DNA of 64,000 nt from Blattamonas nauphoetae (GCA_033064195.1 JARBJD010000072.1:222522-286521), one strand, 5' to 3'. Shown: positions 10,040 to 21,316, counted from the stretch's first letter. Numbers and translations are program-made. Notes: generated from the letters alone by a model not told the origin.

Positions 10040-11951
10040 CAAGAAGGGTTCTTGGTGCGGTGAATTGTTTGTGAAATACGCTCCTTGAATGTTCATGTGT
10101 CACCCCTTCATGCTGATCACTCCTTGCGAGATGTTGAAGAACTCGTTGTTCTTCACTTTCAGTTCGGTCTCAATCAGTTCGATCAGTCCTGTCTTCCAAA
10201 CACACAACTCTTCCAACTCGTTTCTGCTTTCGGCTGTTGAACTGTTGATTGTCATCAATCCATCTTTCAGAATCATTTTCGATGACGATGCGGAGATCAG
10301 AACGAATGATGGATTCGACGATCCAACTACGATGTCGATGTTTTGGATGTTCAGAAGAGCTGATGAAACCACAATCAGAGCTGATGTCGATGATTCTGCT
10401 GCTGATGACGGAATGTTCAGTGATGGTTCGTCATGTGTTCCATTCTGGATCAGAACTGACATTCCACTTCCAATTGTCATCTGCGACGACAGAGATGTGC
10501 CGGTCAGCAGCGAGAATGTTGGATTCATGATGTCGAGTGCTCGCATGATCTTCCACGCAGCATCCATCGTCGAGCAAGGGCGAGAGGAGTCTCCGCATGT
10601 CCAACCATTCTGCCCTGTTTCTGTGTCAACGAAGATCTCAATCACATCCGGACGAGTTGGGGTCTTTCCAGTGAATGATGAAGGTGTTAGAGCAATTCCG
10701 CTCGCTTCGTCGGTCGGAGTGATGGCTTCGATGAGAATATCGGTGCAGAATGGGAGAGATTCATCAAATCCAATCAACATTTCCGGTGATTCTGCTCGAG
10801 TCGGAGATTTCACCACAATCGAGAATGTGTGAGACGTGTTGAGTTTCACTTCGTATTCTGTCCCGATTACCAAATCTTTGCCTGTCAAAACCGCAATGCA
10901 ACCTGTCCCAAGCGAGTTCGTGAACTCAAACTTCACAGCAGTAAATGAGGGAGGTGCAGGAATGCGGACAGTGATTCCAGAGTCGACGAGGAGCGTGCTT
11001 GCTTCGTCTGCTTTTGAGCAGACTGTGTAGTTTCCTTCGTATTTCAGATGTGTCCCACTTTGTTCCGAAGCAACCAGGAAGTCTGCTTCGCAGAGTGTTT
11101 CCGAGATTCTTCGCATCGACGAATATTTCCAGAAAGTTCCTTCGAACGACACCCAAACCGACCCGAGTGAATCACCCAATGCCATTCCTTCCAACGAGAT
11201 CGTCACTTCAGATCGTTCCTTGTTGAGATAAGCTACAGTGCACGAGCAAATCCGAGACGGTTCTTTTGGTGTCTCGAAGACACACGTTTCCGTTTCAACG
11301 AAGATCGACGTTCCATCAACCACTTTCATCCAATCCACACAATACGAGTGTCCATACTTAACAATCGCCTCTTCGAAGGGATACAGGGACAGCGTCACTA
11401 TGTTCTCTGTTGCTGACGACGCTGTGAATGTGATTGTTGTTTCATGATTTGCTTTTGACTTTGACGAGAGAGGTGTTCCTGTCACTTTCAGTTCGTATTT
11501 GTCTCCAACTGAAAGAAGACACGATGATAGTGTCAGAGTGGTCGAGTTCAATCCCTCATCGTCCACACTCACAATCTTCACAAGACGAGATGGTTCGTCA
11601 GGCGTTTTGAATTCAAGTGAGGCGGCGAGTGCGAAGTGGAGTTTGTCCGATGTCTGTGACCTCACTTCGTATGTCGTTCCATATTTCAGTTTCGTACCTC
11701 CATAAAGAAGTTCTGATCCACTCCCTGTTGTTGTGTTGTCGATAATCACTGAAATGCTGAGTTCTGTGTCTGTTCCTTTTTCAACAAATGTCAGATTATG
11801 TGTTCCTGACATCATTCTCAATCCATTCAATGACAAAATCACTTCCTTCTTGTGTGGTGCTTTCAACGATGTCGAGATCGACAGAAGTGTCGGTCCAACG
11901 GGTGTTGTGAAGCTTGTCTGGTTGAATAGAACGTGATCATCATCCTTTGTC
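10040..11951 (-). pseudogene. receptor gene, block 3: further modules and second repetitive ectodomain
   Basis: This block continues block 2 in frame after element A. It contains three more modules with the boundary motif P.EPSR (FKTPDEPSRLVK, FETPKEPSRICS) and then a switch to a second domain beginning IEIFVDTETGQ.GWTCG..RPC.TMD. A Cys-x9-Cys 'CG...PC' signature of the same type occurs at ~60420 in element D. The frame runs to a stop near 10100. Beyond it, shifted by one base, the coding pattern continues to NIVCSEE (~10015), where the conserved end of a repeat family starts. The one-base shift may be a mutation or a read error. Confidence 0.68.
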
Positions 11952-12718
11952 GGGGACGACTATATCTCATCAAGCATTCCATCTATATCTCATCAAGTTT
12001 TGATCAAAGGTTTACTCTTTCCCTTAATAATCTTTTTTCCTATTCTGAATTCACTCTTTTTCAGACTCAACACATCATTCTGATCTTCATCTCACTGTAA
12101 TTCTCTCCATTTTCGATATTATTGATGCGAAGATCCTGCTTCTGTGCTCTTGTGCCGTTCCTCCTCTTCATGCCACTCGACCTCGCTTTTGTTCGTACTC
12201 TCAGTTTAACCCCTTCTCTTTCCCTCCAGCCGCCACTCGAGACATGTCGTCAGACAGCTCGATCATCCCTCGGCTCGTCTCGCTCGTCGCGTGGTGCACG
12301 CTTTTCGTTGAAGTACCGTCCAAAATTGTGTCTTCCATCCTTCATCCTCTCCTCCACTCCCTCTCTGCCCTCACCCTCTTCAGCACTGCCAGTCTGCCCC
12401 CCTCTCGCTCATCCTCTTCAGATGGGAACAAGATCATGATTGTAAAGAGCGACGCCTACCAACTCTCGTCCGCCTGCTCTCTCGCTCACCCATCCTCTCG
12501 CTCCCTCCCCTCATCCCGCAGAACGCCCTCACCACTCTCTGGAACTGTGCCCGCAATGGTCTCCCTCCTCCCATCTTTCTCTCTCTCAGAAGAAATCAAA
12601 GACATCTCGCGCAGTGTCGGTGCCATCGACACCCTCCTCGATGCATCCATCCGCAGCGAAGTCGATCTCCAGACCATCGAGACCACTCTCGGCGCTCTGT
12701 TGAGCCTGACTGTGAACG

Positions 12719-12762
12719 GTGTGCCCTCCTTCTTCTGTCTCAACTGTCTGTCCTGTTCGCAG
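12719..12762 (+). other. predicted 44-nt intron in the element A cargo gene
   Basis: GTGTGCCC at the 5' end, pyrimidine-rich body and TTCGCAG at the 3' end. Removal joins GTG-AAC-G|CG-GAG (V-N-A-E) and links two armadillo repeats in register. Companion introns at 12559-12589 (31 nt) and 13014-13060 (47 nt) behave the same way. Confidence 0.65.
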
Positions 12763-13729
12763 CGGAGAACAAGAGCTACGTGAGGGAGCACAACGGGCTT
12801 CCCTTGCTCGTGTCCGGTCTGGCCCGTTTCCAAATTACTCCGCACACACCACAACACATCCCCGTCCTCCACACAGCTCTCACCACACCCCGAAACTGCT
12901 GTTCGAATGGTGTGCTCCTCGCGGCTCTCACCCCACACGCCCCTCCGTCTGTCACAAAGGAGGCTGTCCTGCTGGTGAAGAACCTCACGCTGGTGGATCA
13001 GAACAAGAAAGAGGTTGGTTTGGCATTCTGGCTCCATCATCCCTCCCTTTCCTCTCCCAGTCACTCCAGCCGAATCTCGACAGTTCTTCTCGCAAGTATC
13101 TGAATCATTTCGCTTGTTATGTCACTGTACGAACCTCTGTCAGAAAAGTGCGAGCACATTTCCAGGGGTAGGTCTAGACTCAGATCCGAAAAAGTCTAGA
13201 CGCAGATCTGCAGATCGGTTTAGGCGCAGATCTGCAGGTCTACACGCAGATCCGACATTTACTCCATATTTTCCACTATACACCTCATTTTATTCTTCCA
13301 ACACCTCAATATCGACATCATTTCCTGTTTTTTGGTTTAAGATCACCATTAGGTGTTTTTAACATTCAACGTTCAACGAGACTGACCGATCCTGGGTTGA
13401 TCAGGTCTAATCATCGACATAACGAGTAACTACACCTGATTGAATGTTCTCCAGCGAGTGTTTGTTCTCTCATTCATGTTACATGTTCATTTTTAGAATT
13501 ACCGTTCCCACAGCTGGATTGTCAGTTTCTTGTTCTGCACTCCGTCTACGACGATTTGTTCATTGATTCGCCTCTTATTCCATGTCAATTGATTGTAACA
13601 ACATATATGTTTGCTTTTTCGAGTTTTCTTCACTTTTTATTGATTTCTCATCGATATCTTCTCTCTCTCATTTCTCACGTTGACCAACTCTTCATTCTCA
13701 CTATTCTCTTCCTTCAAGGATCTTCAGTT

Positions 13730-14149
13730 TGGTATTTAGTCCCTCCTTGACAGTATCTCAGGACCAAAGAGTGTGATATTCGCTATTGATTGTGAACGCT
13801 CGTCCAACAATCGCCAAGTTGGGAACACTGTTAGGAAGGCCGTATCCGAAGATATGAAGAGAGTTTCAACGTATGTTCTTTGAACAGTAAATAGAGTTGA
13901 TTCTTCCTATTTTTCGCATTGTTCATTCTCTTAGTCAGTTACTGGAAGCCTTCGATCATTTTTTCATTCTTCGTTTCGTCCAGTTTTGCTGATGTGGCGT
14001 TTCTTGGGATTCAGAATATCCACACAGTGAGGAGGAGTCTGCGGACATTCATCAACACATTGGGGCATGCCGACCTGATTCTGAAAAAAGAAGAACCAAT
14101 GCAGGAAGAAGAGAAGAAAGAGGAGAAGAGAGTAGAAGGGAAAAGTTAG
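13730..14149 (+). pseudogene. gene fragment resembling a myotubularin phosphatase (captured in element B)
   Basis: One segment reads VIFAIDCERSSNNRQVGN and AVSEDMKRVST, then a GT-AG intron (~13869-13981, ending CGTCCAG), then FADVAFLGIQNIHTVRRSLR. The block 'vFL.I.NIH.mR.SL' preceded by a 'D.R...N' motif matches the region just before the catalytic domain of myotubularins as I remember it. The catalytic HCSDGWDR region is absent and the frame ends in a Lys/Glu-rich tail (EEEKKEEKRVEGK) that may be transposon-derived. It is a truncated fragment and cannot encode a phosphatase. Family assignment is moderate. Confidence 0.45.
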
Positions 14150-14640
14150 AAAGAAAGCAGAAAAAAAAAATATTACTCAATTGTAGCTCACAACTATAGT
14201 CCAATTGGCGAGTCTGCCTTCTTTCCGAACAGTCATTCCTTCTCACTCCATCCTTCTCCTCTTTCTCTCTAATTCCTCCCAGACTCATCCAATCCCTCCC
14301 TGCCTCCTTCTAGTCCCATCACATGGTACATCTTTCCACTCTGCCACCTCCCTCCTGTCTTCCGTTTTTCTCATCATAAACTGAAACAATGGATGAGACT
14401 AAACACCTTCACGTTGTTGTCTTGTTTCCATTCTTCTCACGCGTCACCAATCACCAACTAGATTTATCAGATTGCTTCAAATGACTGGTTCCTGCTTGAT
14501 CAACCCAGGATCGGTCAGTCTCGTTGAACGTTGAATGTTAAAAACACCTAATGGTGATCTTAAACCAAAAAACAGGAAATGATGTCGATATTGAGGTGTT
14601 GGAAGAATAAAATGAGGTGTATAGTGGAAAATATGGAGTA

Positions 14641-16087
14641 TACTGCCCGACACGACGACCTGATCCGGCTGTATTTTTTGTTTTTTGACAGAACAAGAGA
14701 GAGATGAGAGTTCCTTTTTCACTTACTTCAACTCCACGGGGTTAGACATCTCCTGAATTTTTTTGAAAGAACTGTAGTGAACAGTAGAAGAGAATGACGT
14801 GAAATACTAAAGTTGGGGGACATTCGTAGAACGACAGGACACGTGATTCGCCTCTGATTGCGCTCAACAATGGTTCCAAGATTGTCTCTGTCGAATCAAA
14901 GAAAGATTCAGAAAGAACGAAGGAAAGGCAAAGGAAGAAATGAAACAGCTCGCCATCTGAAAGTCTCTGTCAACACAGTCTCAAAGTACTCTCACACTCT
15001 CATCGTCACCGATCGACCGCGAGTTGTGAATCATAAACCCCAGTCACACCTCTATCCCAACAAAACACTCAAAATGTCCAGCTTGCGATCAAGAACAAAA
15101 CATACAGCTCCGCAAATCCAATTGAAAAGAGATCTCAAATTGCCAGGATCCGACCGTTCCTTCCAACGCTTCCTGAAAGCAAACAAAATAGGTCTCCACA
15201 AACATCATAAAGTTCCCCCCTTCCAACCACACCACATCAAAACAGATTCGACTTCGCCAAAGAGACTCTTTCAAAAGGCTATCTTCCTGACCTGTGTCTA
15301 TTTGACGACGAGAAAACTGTGAGAGGGAGAGGACCAGATAAGTATTACCGGTCATTAAGTGAGAAAGACACACAACGACCCGAATCAGAATCACGCGCTC
15401 ATCCAATCAAACTCAACATTTGGGGATGTGTTGGAGTTGGGTTCAAAAGCAATCTCTTCATCACAGAAGAGAACATCAACGGCAGAATCTACACAGATGC
15501 CCTCATCAACGGACTCACAAACGCTCAGATGGACCCTCCACTCGGGTCCTTCTGAGCGATAATGCGGGTTGGCACAAGAATAAAACGGAACTTCCCCGAA
15601 TTGAATTGGCGAATATCAGTCACAAATTCCTTCCACCTCTCTCTAGCGACTTGAACCCAATTGAACACGTCTGGGCAATGCTCACTACCAAATTATATGA
15701 GAATTTCGAAGTTTATGACACAATTGACTCACTGCGGAAAGCAATCGTGAGATGCTGGAAATCGATCCCACAAGAAAGTATCGACAACATCGTTCTCTCA
15801 TACGGTGACCGCCTCCTCGAGTGTTACTCTCATGAAGGAAAAATGACGAAATATTAGAGTGGTCGAGCTGGATGAAGTGGATCAGATGTCATGTCGCGAA
15901 CATCATGACCATCATTTTTTTTATTTTACAGTTTTCGCGTCACACAGAATTTTTTGGTTTCTACTTTATTGTCAAACTGTGTCTAACTCTCAAAATTAGT
16001 ATTCATAGAAAATTGAACCACATTGTGCCTCTATTCAGAAAAATACATCCGTTTTACAGCCGGATCAGGACGTCGTGTCGGGCAGTA
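14641..16087 (+). mobile_element. mariner element C inside the right TIR of element B
   Basis: Ends are TACTGCCCGACACGACG at 14641 and its inverted copy ending at 16087, each extending into CTGATCCGGCTGTA. A TA duplication flanks it (14639-14640 and 16088-16089). The sequence either side joins to recreate the uninterrupted TIR of B (GGAGTAAATGTCGG), which proves the insertion. Length is 1447 bp, usual for mariners. A second copy with the same ends lies at 32528-33982. Confidence 0.88.
14870..15857 (+). pseudogene. Tc1/mariner transposase, frameshifted
   Basis: ATG at 14870 starts MVPRLSLSNQRKIQK, followed by a basic helix-turn-helix region (NETARHLKVSVNTVSKY). The catalytic core is recognisable in three frames: LFDDEKTV (first Asp, ~15300), WGCVGVGF (~15425), LLSDNAGWHK (second Asp, ~15560) and SDLNPIEHVW (Glu, ~15660). 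The spacing between second Asp and Glu is 34 residues (DD34E). At least two frame changes, near 15300 and 15545, prevent a continuous product, so it is probably inactive unless these are read errors. Stop is TAG at 15855-15857. Confidence 0.8.
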
Positions 16088-16835
16088 TAAATGTCGGATC
16101 TGCGTGTAGACCTGCAGATCTGCGCCTAGACCGATCTGCAGATCTGCGTCTAGACTTTTCTAGATCTGAGCCTAGACTTACCCCATTTCCAGGAGCCCAC
16201 TGTCGATGAATTATTGGGCATCCTCGTCGGTGATGCAGATCGGTGGTGTGGTGGGACGTTCGGGCGGAATGACGTCGAGATTCTCTTTCGGAAAGCTCTC
16301 TCGGAACGATCCTGTTCGACTCTCGAGAGAGCTACTGATGTGATCTCTCTTTATCTGAACAAGGCCCTGATCTGCTCGTAGAGTGTGTTCATCTCCTCCA
16401 GAAGCATCTCGATTTGGTGATTAGTCAGGGAAACTTGGCTCACGAATGGGTGACTGTGGCGGTGAAAGAGGGTGGAGAAGGGGTGTGAAGGCCTGATTGT
16501 CCTGCGGGGACCAGAAAGGGGTGAAAAAAGGTTCCTCGTCCGTTATTCCTCCTCATCATCATCGCGAGACCATGTGAAATCCAAGTCTGGAGCAGGGGAA
16601 TTCAGAAGTCTTGGGTTGGATCAGCGTGTTCTACTAGAAACGACATATTCGAGTTCTTCGCATCAAAAATATCGAAAATGGAGAGAAATACACAGAGGTG
16701 ATGATAAGAATTGCGTGCTGAGTCCGGAAAAAAGGATGTCAGAAGAAGAAATAAAACTATTAAGGGAAAGAGTAAACCCTTGATCAAAACTTGATGAGAT
16801 ATAGATGGAATGCTTGATGAGATATAGTCGGCCCC

Positions 16836-18073
16836 TCCTTTGTCACACTCTGCACAGTATACATGGTGTTGAACTGCACTTCTGTTGGCAGACCTGCTTT
16901 CACTGTCCCTCTTCCTTTTGTCGATTCTGAGAATGTGATGAGAACGTTGTGTGAATCTGAGAGTGTGAGTGTGTACGTGTGCGGAGAGGGGAGGTTCTGC
17001 CCGATCACATCGATTTTGAACGAGTCCGACGAGCATTCAGTTGGAACAGAGAACGATGTGATCACAGGAGGATTTGGCACAGTAAACGAGATTCCAGAAT
17101 CGATCACAACATCAACCGAGTCGATTGTTGCTGATTGCACAGAATATGTCTTCCCAAACGAGAGATGATTGGTGTCCTCCCCCCACGCGGTTGAGAGCAT
17201 AGCTGTGCATTGTGTTGGCGAATTTCTTGTCAGCACACCTTCCACCAGTGTATCACTGCCCGTCTGTTTCACATGAATCGTTCCTGTTCCATCAGGGAGC
17301 AATGAAGCGAGGAATGAAACCGTTAGTTCATCTTTCTTTCCATTCAGCGAGCGAGAACTCAGTGATTTGATTCGGGGAGGTTCGGCTGGTGTTGTGAATG
17401 TGATTCTGTTGAGTGTGTGTACATCCGCTTCAACCCCTCCCTGTGGAAGCCACATTACTTTTTTGACTTCGTATTGCGTCCCCCATTCCAGTCTTCCTGA
17501 TGCATCAAGTGGATGAAGAGGCGCTTCTCCAACAAGAGTCGTCGTATCGGAGCGAGTCAGCGAGATGTTGAAATGGTTGCCTCCGTTTGGGATAAGCATC
17601 CAATAATTTCCTTCCTTCAGATTCATTCCATGAAGAACAATTGTTGTCGTGTTCCCATCTTTCAGTGATGAATGGGCTGAGTTGACTCTGAGCAATGAGA
17701 GGTAGTTTGAAGGCATCGATGATGCGCGGAGTGAATATTCTGCTTTTGGAAGAAGCCCTCGATCTCCCGAATACACAACTGCTGTTCCTGATGTCGATGT
17801 CTCGGAGTCTGTCCCAAAAGGAACATGAACAAGACGGGGCACATTCGACCCGTTCAGCAATATCCCCATCGTTCCCTTCACTCCTTCACTCGCTGTTGCT
17901 GTCACTGCTGCCCTCTCTCCACTGAACGACACACTCACGGTCACCGTTGGAGTGGACTCGAGTTGAGGAACGAGATCACTCATATCGTCCGCGCCACCAG
18001 CGACATACACATTGGGAGCTCCCGAAGTAGAGTCGCAGAACCTGACAGTTTTTTCAGTCGCAATTACACCATT
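16836..18073 (-). pseudogene. receptor gene, block 2: repeated beta-sandwich-like modules
   Basis: About 410 residues encode tandem modules of roughly 110 residues. Module boundaries recur as FTTPAEPPRIKS and FTVPNPPVITSF, preceded by Y.V.S/Y.VK strands, which looks like repeated immunoglobulin/IPT-type beta domains. The start joins block 1 across element I. At the low-coordinate end the frame reads YTVQSVTK and runs into the right TIR of element A; after the TSD copy the native continuation DDDHVLFNQ is found at 11951 and below. The last residues of the uninterrupted frame (16784-16835) therefore come from transposon sequence. I cannot assign a ligand. Confidence 0.72.
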
Positions 18074-19708
18074 CCGTGAGTGATCATCCATATGACAAGA
18101 TGATCACTCCCTTGACTTTTTAAGAGCCATTTTCTCCTTATATTTTCCCGAAAACCGCATAAATGATCAAAAATATGTTCTGTCGTGAGAAATTATCATT
18201 GGAAAGTGTGAATGGTTACAGCTTGTATTGGGGGGTCCAGCGTGCGGGAAACTGTGCCCGATTTACGAAACCAAAAATGGGGCTTTGATCAGTTTCCTCT
18301 TTCTCCTTCCTTGTGTCCTCTTCGTCTGGAATGCAATGTGATTCCATATCACTAAACGTTGCATCGTTCAATTCTACGGTCTGTTTGCCTCTTTTCTCTT
18401 TGATTCGGAATCCAGCGTTCTGGAAAGCCAACCGATTCTTCTTCTCATCGGTACAACTGGTTAATGTGAGAGCTGCTTCCCTAAATCGGTGTGTTTGTGT
18501 GGTCGCATTGTGTATCTCACTGTCTTTTCTTTCCATCTGTTTTAGAGCAGTGAATGTCAGCTGATCGCACGGCTGCGTCAAATGAGAGGACGCAGGCGGG
18601 AACGTAAAGAGAATGATGTTATTGACCGCGAGGTTTGTCTTAATGTCGCTTGTTTTATGGATTTCTAGGTTATCTGCGAGCAGGACAGCGGTATTCTCCA
18701 GCAAACCTTGTTGAATCCGAACAGATCGAACATGAGGAATGAAATGATCATTGATCCAACGATGATATTGATCGGCTTGAATCAGTCCACTGGAACTAAC
18801 GTTGACATTCGCATCAATATTGCCTTTTTGACTTCGGGGAGGACTTTTGGATCTAGTTTCTCCGCCTTGACTACTATCAGTGGTTTGACAGGCTTGCCTT
18901 GAAACGGAATACAAGCAAGCATTCCAGTCACCTTTTGCTGGAACTATCCTTAAACTTTGGGTTTGCAGTTTCTTTGTTCACGACAACTTTTTTGTTCCAA
19001 CCGATGGTGCCTTTCTCAGGAGGCTTTCATCACAATTAAACAGAAGGCGTGGATGGACGCCGACCACAGACTGTTGAAGGCGTGCTTTGTATTTTCGTAT
19101 CATTTTTTTCTGTAGGCGAGATCTTGAACTTTCCATTGGTTTTGCGACTGTTCGTTTTAACGTCTTTTTATGCCTGTTTAGGAAACGGCAAACCCATCCC
19201 TGGGTCACAACCATGCGGAATTTTGACTTGACCATCTTGATTATACCCACCCTGCCGATTGGTTTGTGACAGTTCGCAAGGGCACAAATTTCATGTACGA
19301 GCTCTTTTTCTTGTTCATCAGTCAGCTTTCGGTCAGTTGGCATCAACCCCAATCTTCGCTTGTTTCTTTGTGCCCGGAGATGCCAAAGGAATTGACGTGT
19401 TGAACGGAATACCCAAGCTACGTCAGCTATGAACGCTTTGCCCAGATAATACTGTGGCCAGTTGTCGAAGGCGAACAGCAAACAGTCAGAACGTGTTGAC
19501 GGCCGTTTCCGAGAAAGAAGATTGTACGCTCGTCCGCCCAGGTCTTTCCCAAACTTTTCTTTGCACCTCCCAAGTATATCCTTTCGGTTGAGTTCCCAAT
19601 AACTTTCGTTTGTTTTATTTTCCATAAAAATGGTTGAAAAAGAGAGAAAACGAAGTGCCGGAAAAGTGAAGTGGATGATCATTTTAACTGCAGGCTGATC
19701 ACCAACGG
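18074..19708 (-). mobile_element. pogo-like DNA transposon (element I) with 3-bp TSD
   Basis: Ends are CCGTGAGTGATCATCC (left) and GGCTGATCACCAACGG (right), imperfect inverted repeats containing TGATCA. ATT flanks both sides (18071-18073 and 19709-19711). Removing the element and one ATT joins the receptor frame as FGALN-GVIATEKT. Size 1635 bp is almost the same as element H (1628 bp), which has matching ends and transposase. Confidence 0.82.
18216..19625 (-). pseudogene. pogo/Tigger-type DDE transposase of element I, frameshifted
   Basis: ATG at 19625 (MENKTNESYWELNRKD). The N-terminal half has a helix-turn-helix with TQGWVCRFLNRHKK, typical of the CENP-B/Tc5 DNA-binding fold. Catalytic motifs follow: LLFNCDESL (first Asp), AVLLADNLEIHK (second Asp) and HLTQPCDQLTF (third Asp). 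Frame changes near 18990-18790 break the core between the first and second motifs. The C-terminus is an acidic tail (DEEDTRKEKEETD) and a final WTPQYKL shared with element H. The protein is related to centromere-protein-B-like transposases. It is inactive as written. Stop lies near 18216. Confidence 0.8.
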
Positions 19709-21316
19709 ATTCAATGCACCGAAGTAAAGATCTTTGGTTTCCGGTCGATTCGTCGAGGAGCAATCTCTGAACTGGAGGAAGGAGAAATCAATCGAGTCCA
19801 CATTAAAGACTCCCAATGCACCTGCAGCCCAGATTGAAGAACAAGAGACAAAGGCACAATTGGAGAGAGTGGCGAGTGAGTGAGAGTTGAGTATGAGCGC
19901 CCCAGCTTCATCTTGTGAGTAGCTTTCCTCTAAGAAGCAGTCGGTGAGGGCAACTGTTGAATTGGAGTCACAGAACACACTTCCACCAGTACCCATAGAT
20001 CCAGTGTTCTCACATTCCGTGAAGGAGCACAGAGAGAGAAAGACGGGATAATCCAGACTGTACTCCCACACACATATCGCTCCACCATCGCTTCTGTATT
20101 TGGTGGTTGTGCATTTGTGGAAGAAGCACTGCGTGACTGTCAGAGTGGAATGCGCTTCGTCGACTCGGATGGCTGCCCCACCATCGCTGCTCACGTACTC
20201 GCCAGAAAGTGTCATTTCGTTGAAAGTGCAGGAAGAGAACTGCACGGACGTTATTTTTGAAGTTACGTCGACGTCTGTTCGTCTGATGACGCTGGTATCG
20301 GAGATGTTTTTGTGTTGATGGTCAATGACAGCGTTCGATGTTCGGACACAGGAAGAGAACGAACTGTTCACGCAAACAATGTTTCCTCTCAATCGAGTCC
20401 CGCACAGTCCTGTCCCCATGTCGTGGTTCGTGCTCCCTGAAATTTTGCTCCCAAACACTCTCTCCCACACACAACTCCCCATTCCCAATGCCCTCCCCCT
20501 TCTGACTCCAAAATTGTTTGTCACATTCAAAATAGTGCTCGTTCTCAACTCAGTCGAAATCTCTCCAATCATCTCAATTTGTGCTTCGTTCGACAGCAAC
20601 TTCCCAGCGAACGAGAAAAGTGGGCCAGTTCCAAGTGGAAAGTGTGTTGAACAGAATGATAGTCCAACTCCAATAATCTCTTCCCTTTCCATCAATCCAT
20701 CTCTCCATCCCGTTCCATCAAACATCCATCCTTCAGTGTTCTTGTTCGGTTGTTCATAACCTCTCCCAACAAGCGGAAGAACCTTATTTGGAGTCGATGA
20801 TTGGTGTCTGGTCCCAACTATCACAATCTTGTTCTCCCCGCTTCTCCCCGAGTCTGCAAGCACAAATCCTGAACACTCCATGTTTGACAAGATTTCACTG
20901 GCAATCACCTCAACTGACGACTGAAGGACCAAACAGACTGATGTTCCCGCCATTCCCGCGTCCAGTCTCCATGATCGCATCGTTAGTGAACTATTCCGCA
21001 CCTCCATCATCCATCGTTCAACACCCGAGACTTTGCTTAGCATTTCCTTTTCATTTTTGGCATCATTGCCATTCAGTTCATTTCGCACATTCGTCCTATG
21101 TGTCAGCCATGTCTTGTTTCCGTTCAGTTACACCGATTTCGATACAATCCCAATCTCATTTGTCCAATACAATCCATCATCGAATGATAGATCCATCAAT
21201 TCAGAGTTAGAGCCGAAACTGCTTTCGGCAAGTTCCTTCTCAAAGACAGCATCAAAATGTTGATAATGTTCATCAAAGCAATGAAAGAGGGTACAAAACA
21301 ACAGAAAGAGTGACAT
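19709..21316 (-). pseudogene. receptor gene, block 1: signal peptide and repetitive ectodomain
   Basis: ATG at 21316 opens a hydrophobic leader (MSLFLLFCTLFHCF) typical of a signal peptide. A 36-nt GT-AG intron (21096-21131) joins IVSKSV to TNVRNELNG. Downstream, ~450 residues are rich in Ser, Thr, Cys and Asn, with short repeats such as SSCTFNE, TQCFFHKC, SLCSFTEC and SNCAFVSC at regular spacing. That pattern fits stacked beta-helix turns of a cell-surface protein. The block ends at an ATT target site (19709-19711). Skipping element I continues the frame as FGALN-GVIATEKTV in the next block, so the break is an insertion and not a true gene end. Confidence 0.72.

Larger units (their letters stand above)
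13166..16183. mobile_element. element B: TIR element with 9-bp TSD, nested in element A
   Basis: The left TIR is 13166-13408; the right TIR is 14497-14640 plus 16090-16183, split by mariner C. TIRs start GGGTAGGTCTAGACTCAGAT (left) and, inverted, GGGTAAGTCTAGGCTCAGAT (right), with repeated TCTAGACGCAGATCTGCAG-like motifs. CATTTCCAG flanks the element at 13157-13165 and 16184-16192. Excision on paper rejoins the armadillo frame (HFQ-EPTVDE). Without C the element is ~1.57 kb. The interior holds no transposase but a fragment of a spliced host-type gene (13730-14149). The terminal motif TCTAGA.GCAGA is shared with element D. Confidence 0.85.
12244..16488 (+). pseudogene. armadillo-type helical repeat gene, cargo of element A, disrupted by element B
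   Basis: Exons can be phased from ATG 12244 through introns at 12559-12589, 12719-12762 and 13014-13060, plus a less certain one near 12392. Splicing gives helical repeats such as LTTLWNCARN, GAIDTLLDASIRSEVD and LGALLSLTVNAENKSYVR, the classic armadillo pattern with buried Leu and N-terminal Asn. The frame reaches VRAHFQ at 13165, is cut by element B and resumes at 16193 as EPTVDELLGILVGDADR. After a small shift near 16355 the tail reads ECVHLLQKHLDLVISQ and ends at TGA 16486-16488. The gene fits exactly between the TIRs of A. Its function is not predictable beyond protein binding. Without element B it would encode about 450 residues. Confidence 0.65.
11952..16835. mobile_element. element A: 4.9-kb TIR element with 9-bp TSD carrying an armadillo-repeat gene
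   Basis: TIRs of ~181 bp occupy 11952-12132 and 16655-16835; they begin GGGGACGACTATATCTCATC (left) and, inverted, GGGGCCGACTATATCTCATC (right). The motif CTATATCTCATCAAG occurs twice in each TIR. TCCTTTGTC flanks both ends (11943-11951 and 16836-16844). Removing the element with one copy rejoins the host receptor frame as QSVTK-DDDHV. The interior is filled by one spliced gene (12244-16488), itself interrupted by element B. No transposase is present. Long TIRs plus a 9-bp duplication are hallmarks of Mutator-like elements, so A is best read as a non-autonomous gene-carrying member. A related single end lies at 42973. Confidence 0.85.
3228..21316 (-). pseudogene. receptor-like transmembrane pseudokinase gene, split by nested insertions
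   Basis: One minus-strand gene can be followed from ATG 21316 to the stop near 3228 through four blocks: 21316-19709, 18073-16836, 11951-10040 and 4760-3228. The order is signal peptide, Ser/Cys-rich repetitive ectodomain, repeated beta-sandwich-like modules, a second repetitive ectodomain, one membrane helix and a kinase-like tail. The first two junctions are interrupted by elements I and A. In both cases removing the element plus one target-site copy restores the frame exactly. The third gap (4761-10039) holds repeats and decayed sequence and its joint is not resolved. The intact gene would encode roughly 2000 residues. From memory this plan resembles large surface kinases of oxymonads. The split gene cannot give one product unless very long segments are removed from its RNA. 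Confidence 0.7.

Noticed and set aside
16784-16835. Extra receptor residues GPTISHQAFHLYLIKF at the end of the block 2 frame
   Set aside because: They are translated from the TIR of element A, not from the receptor gene.
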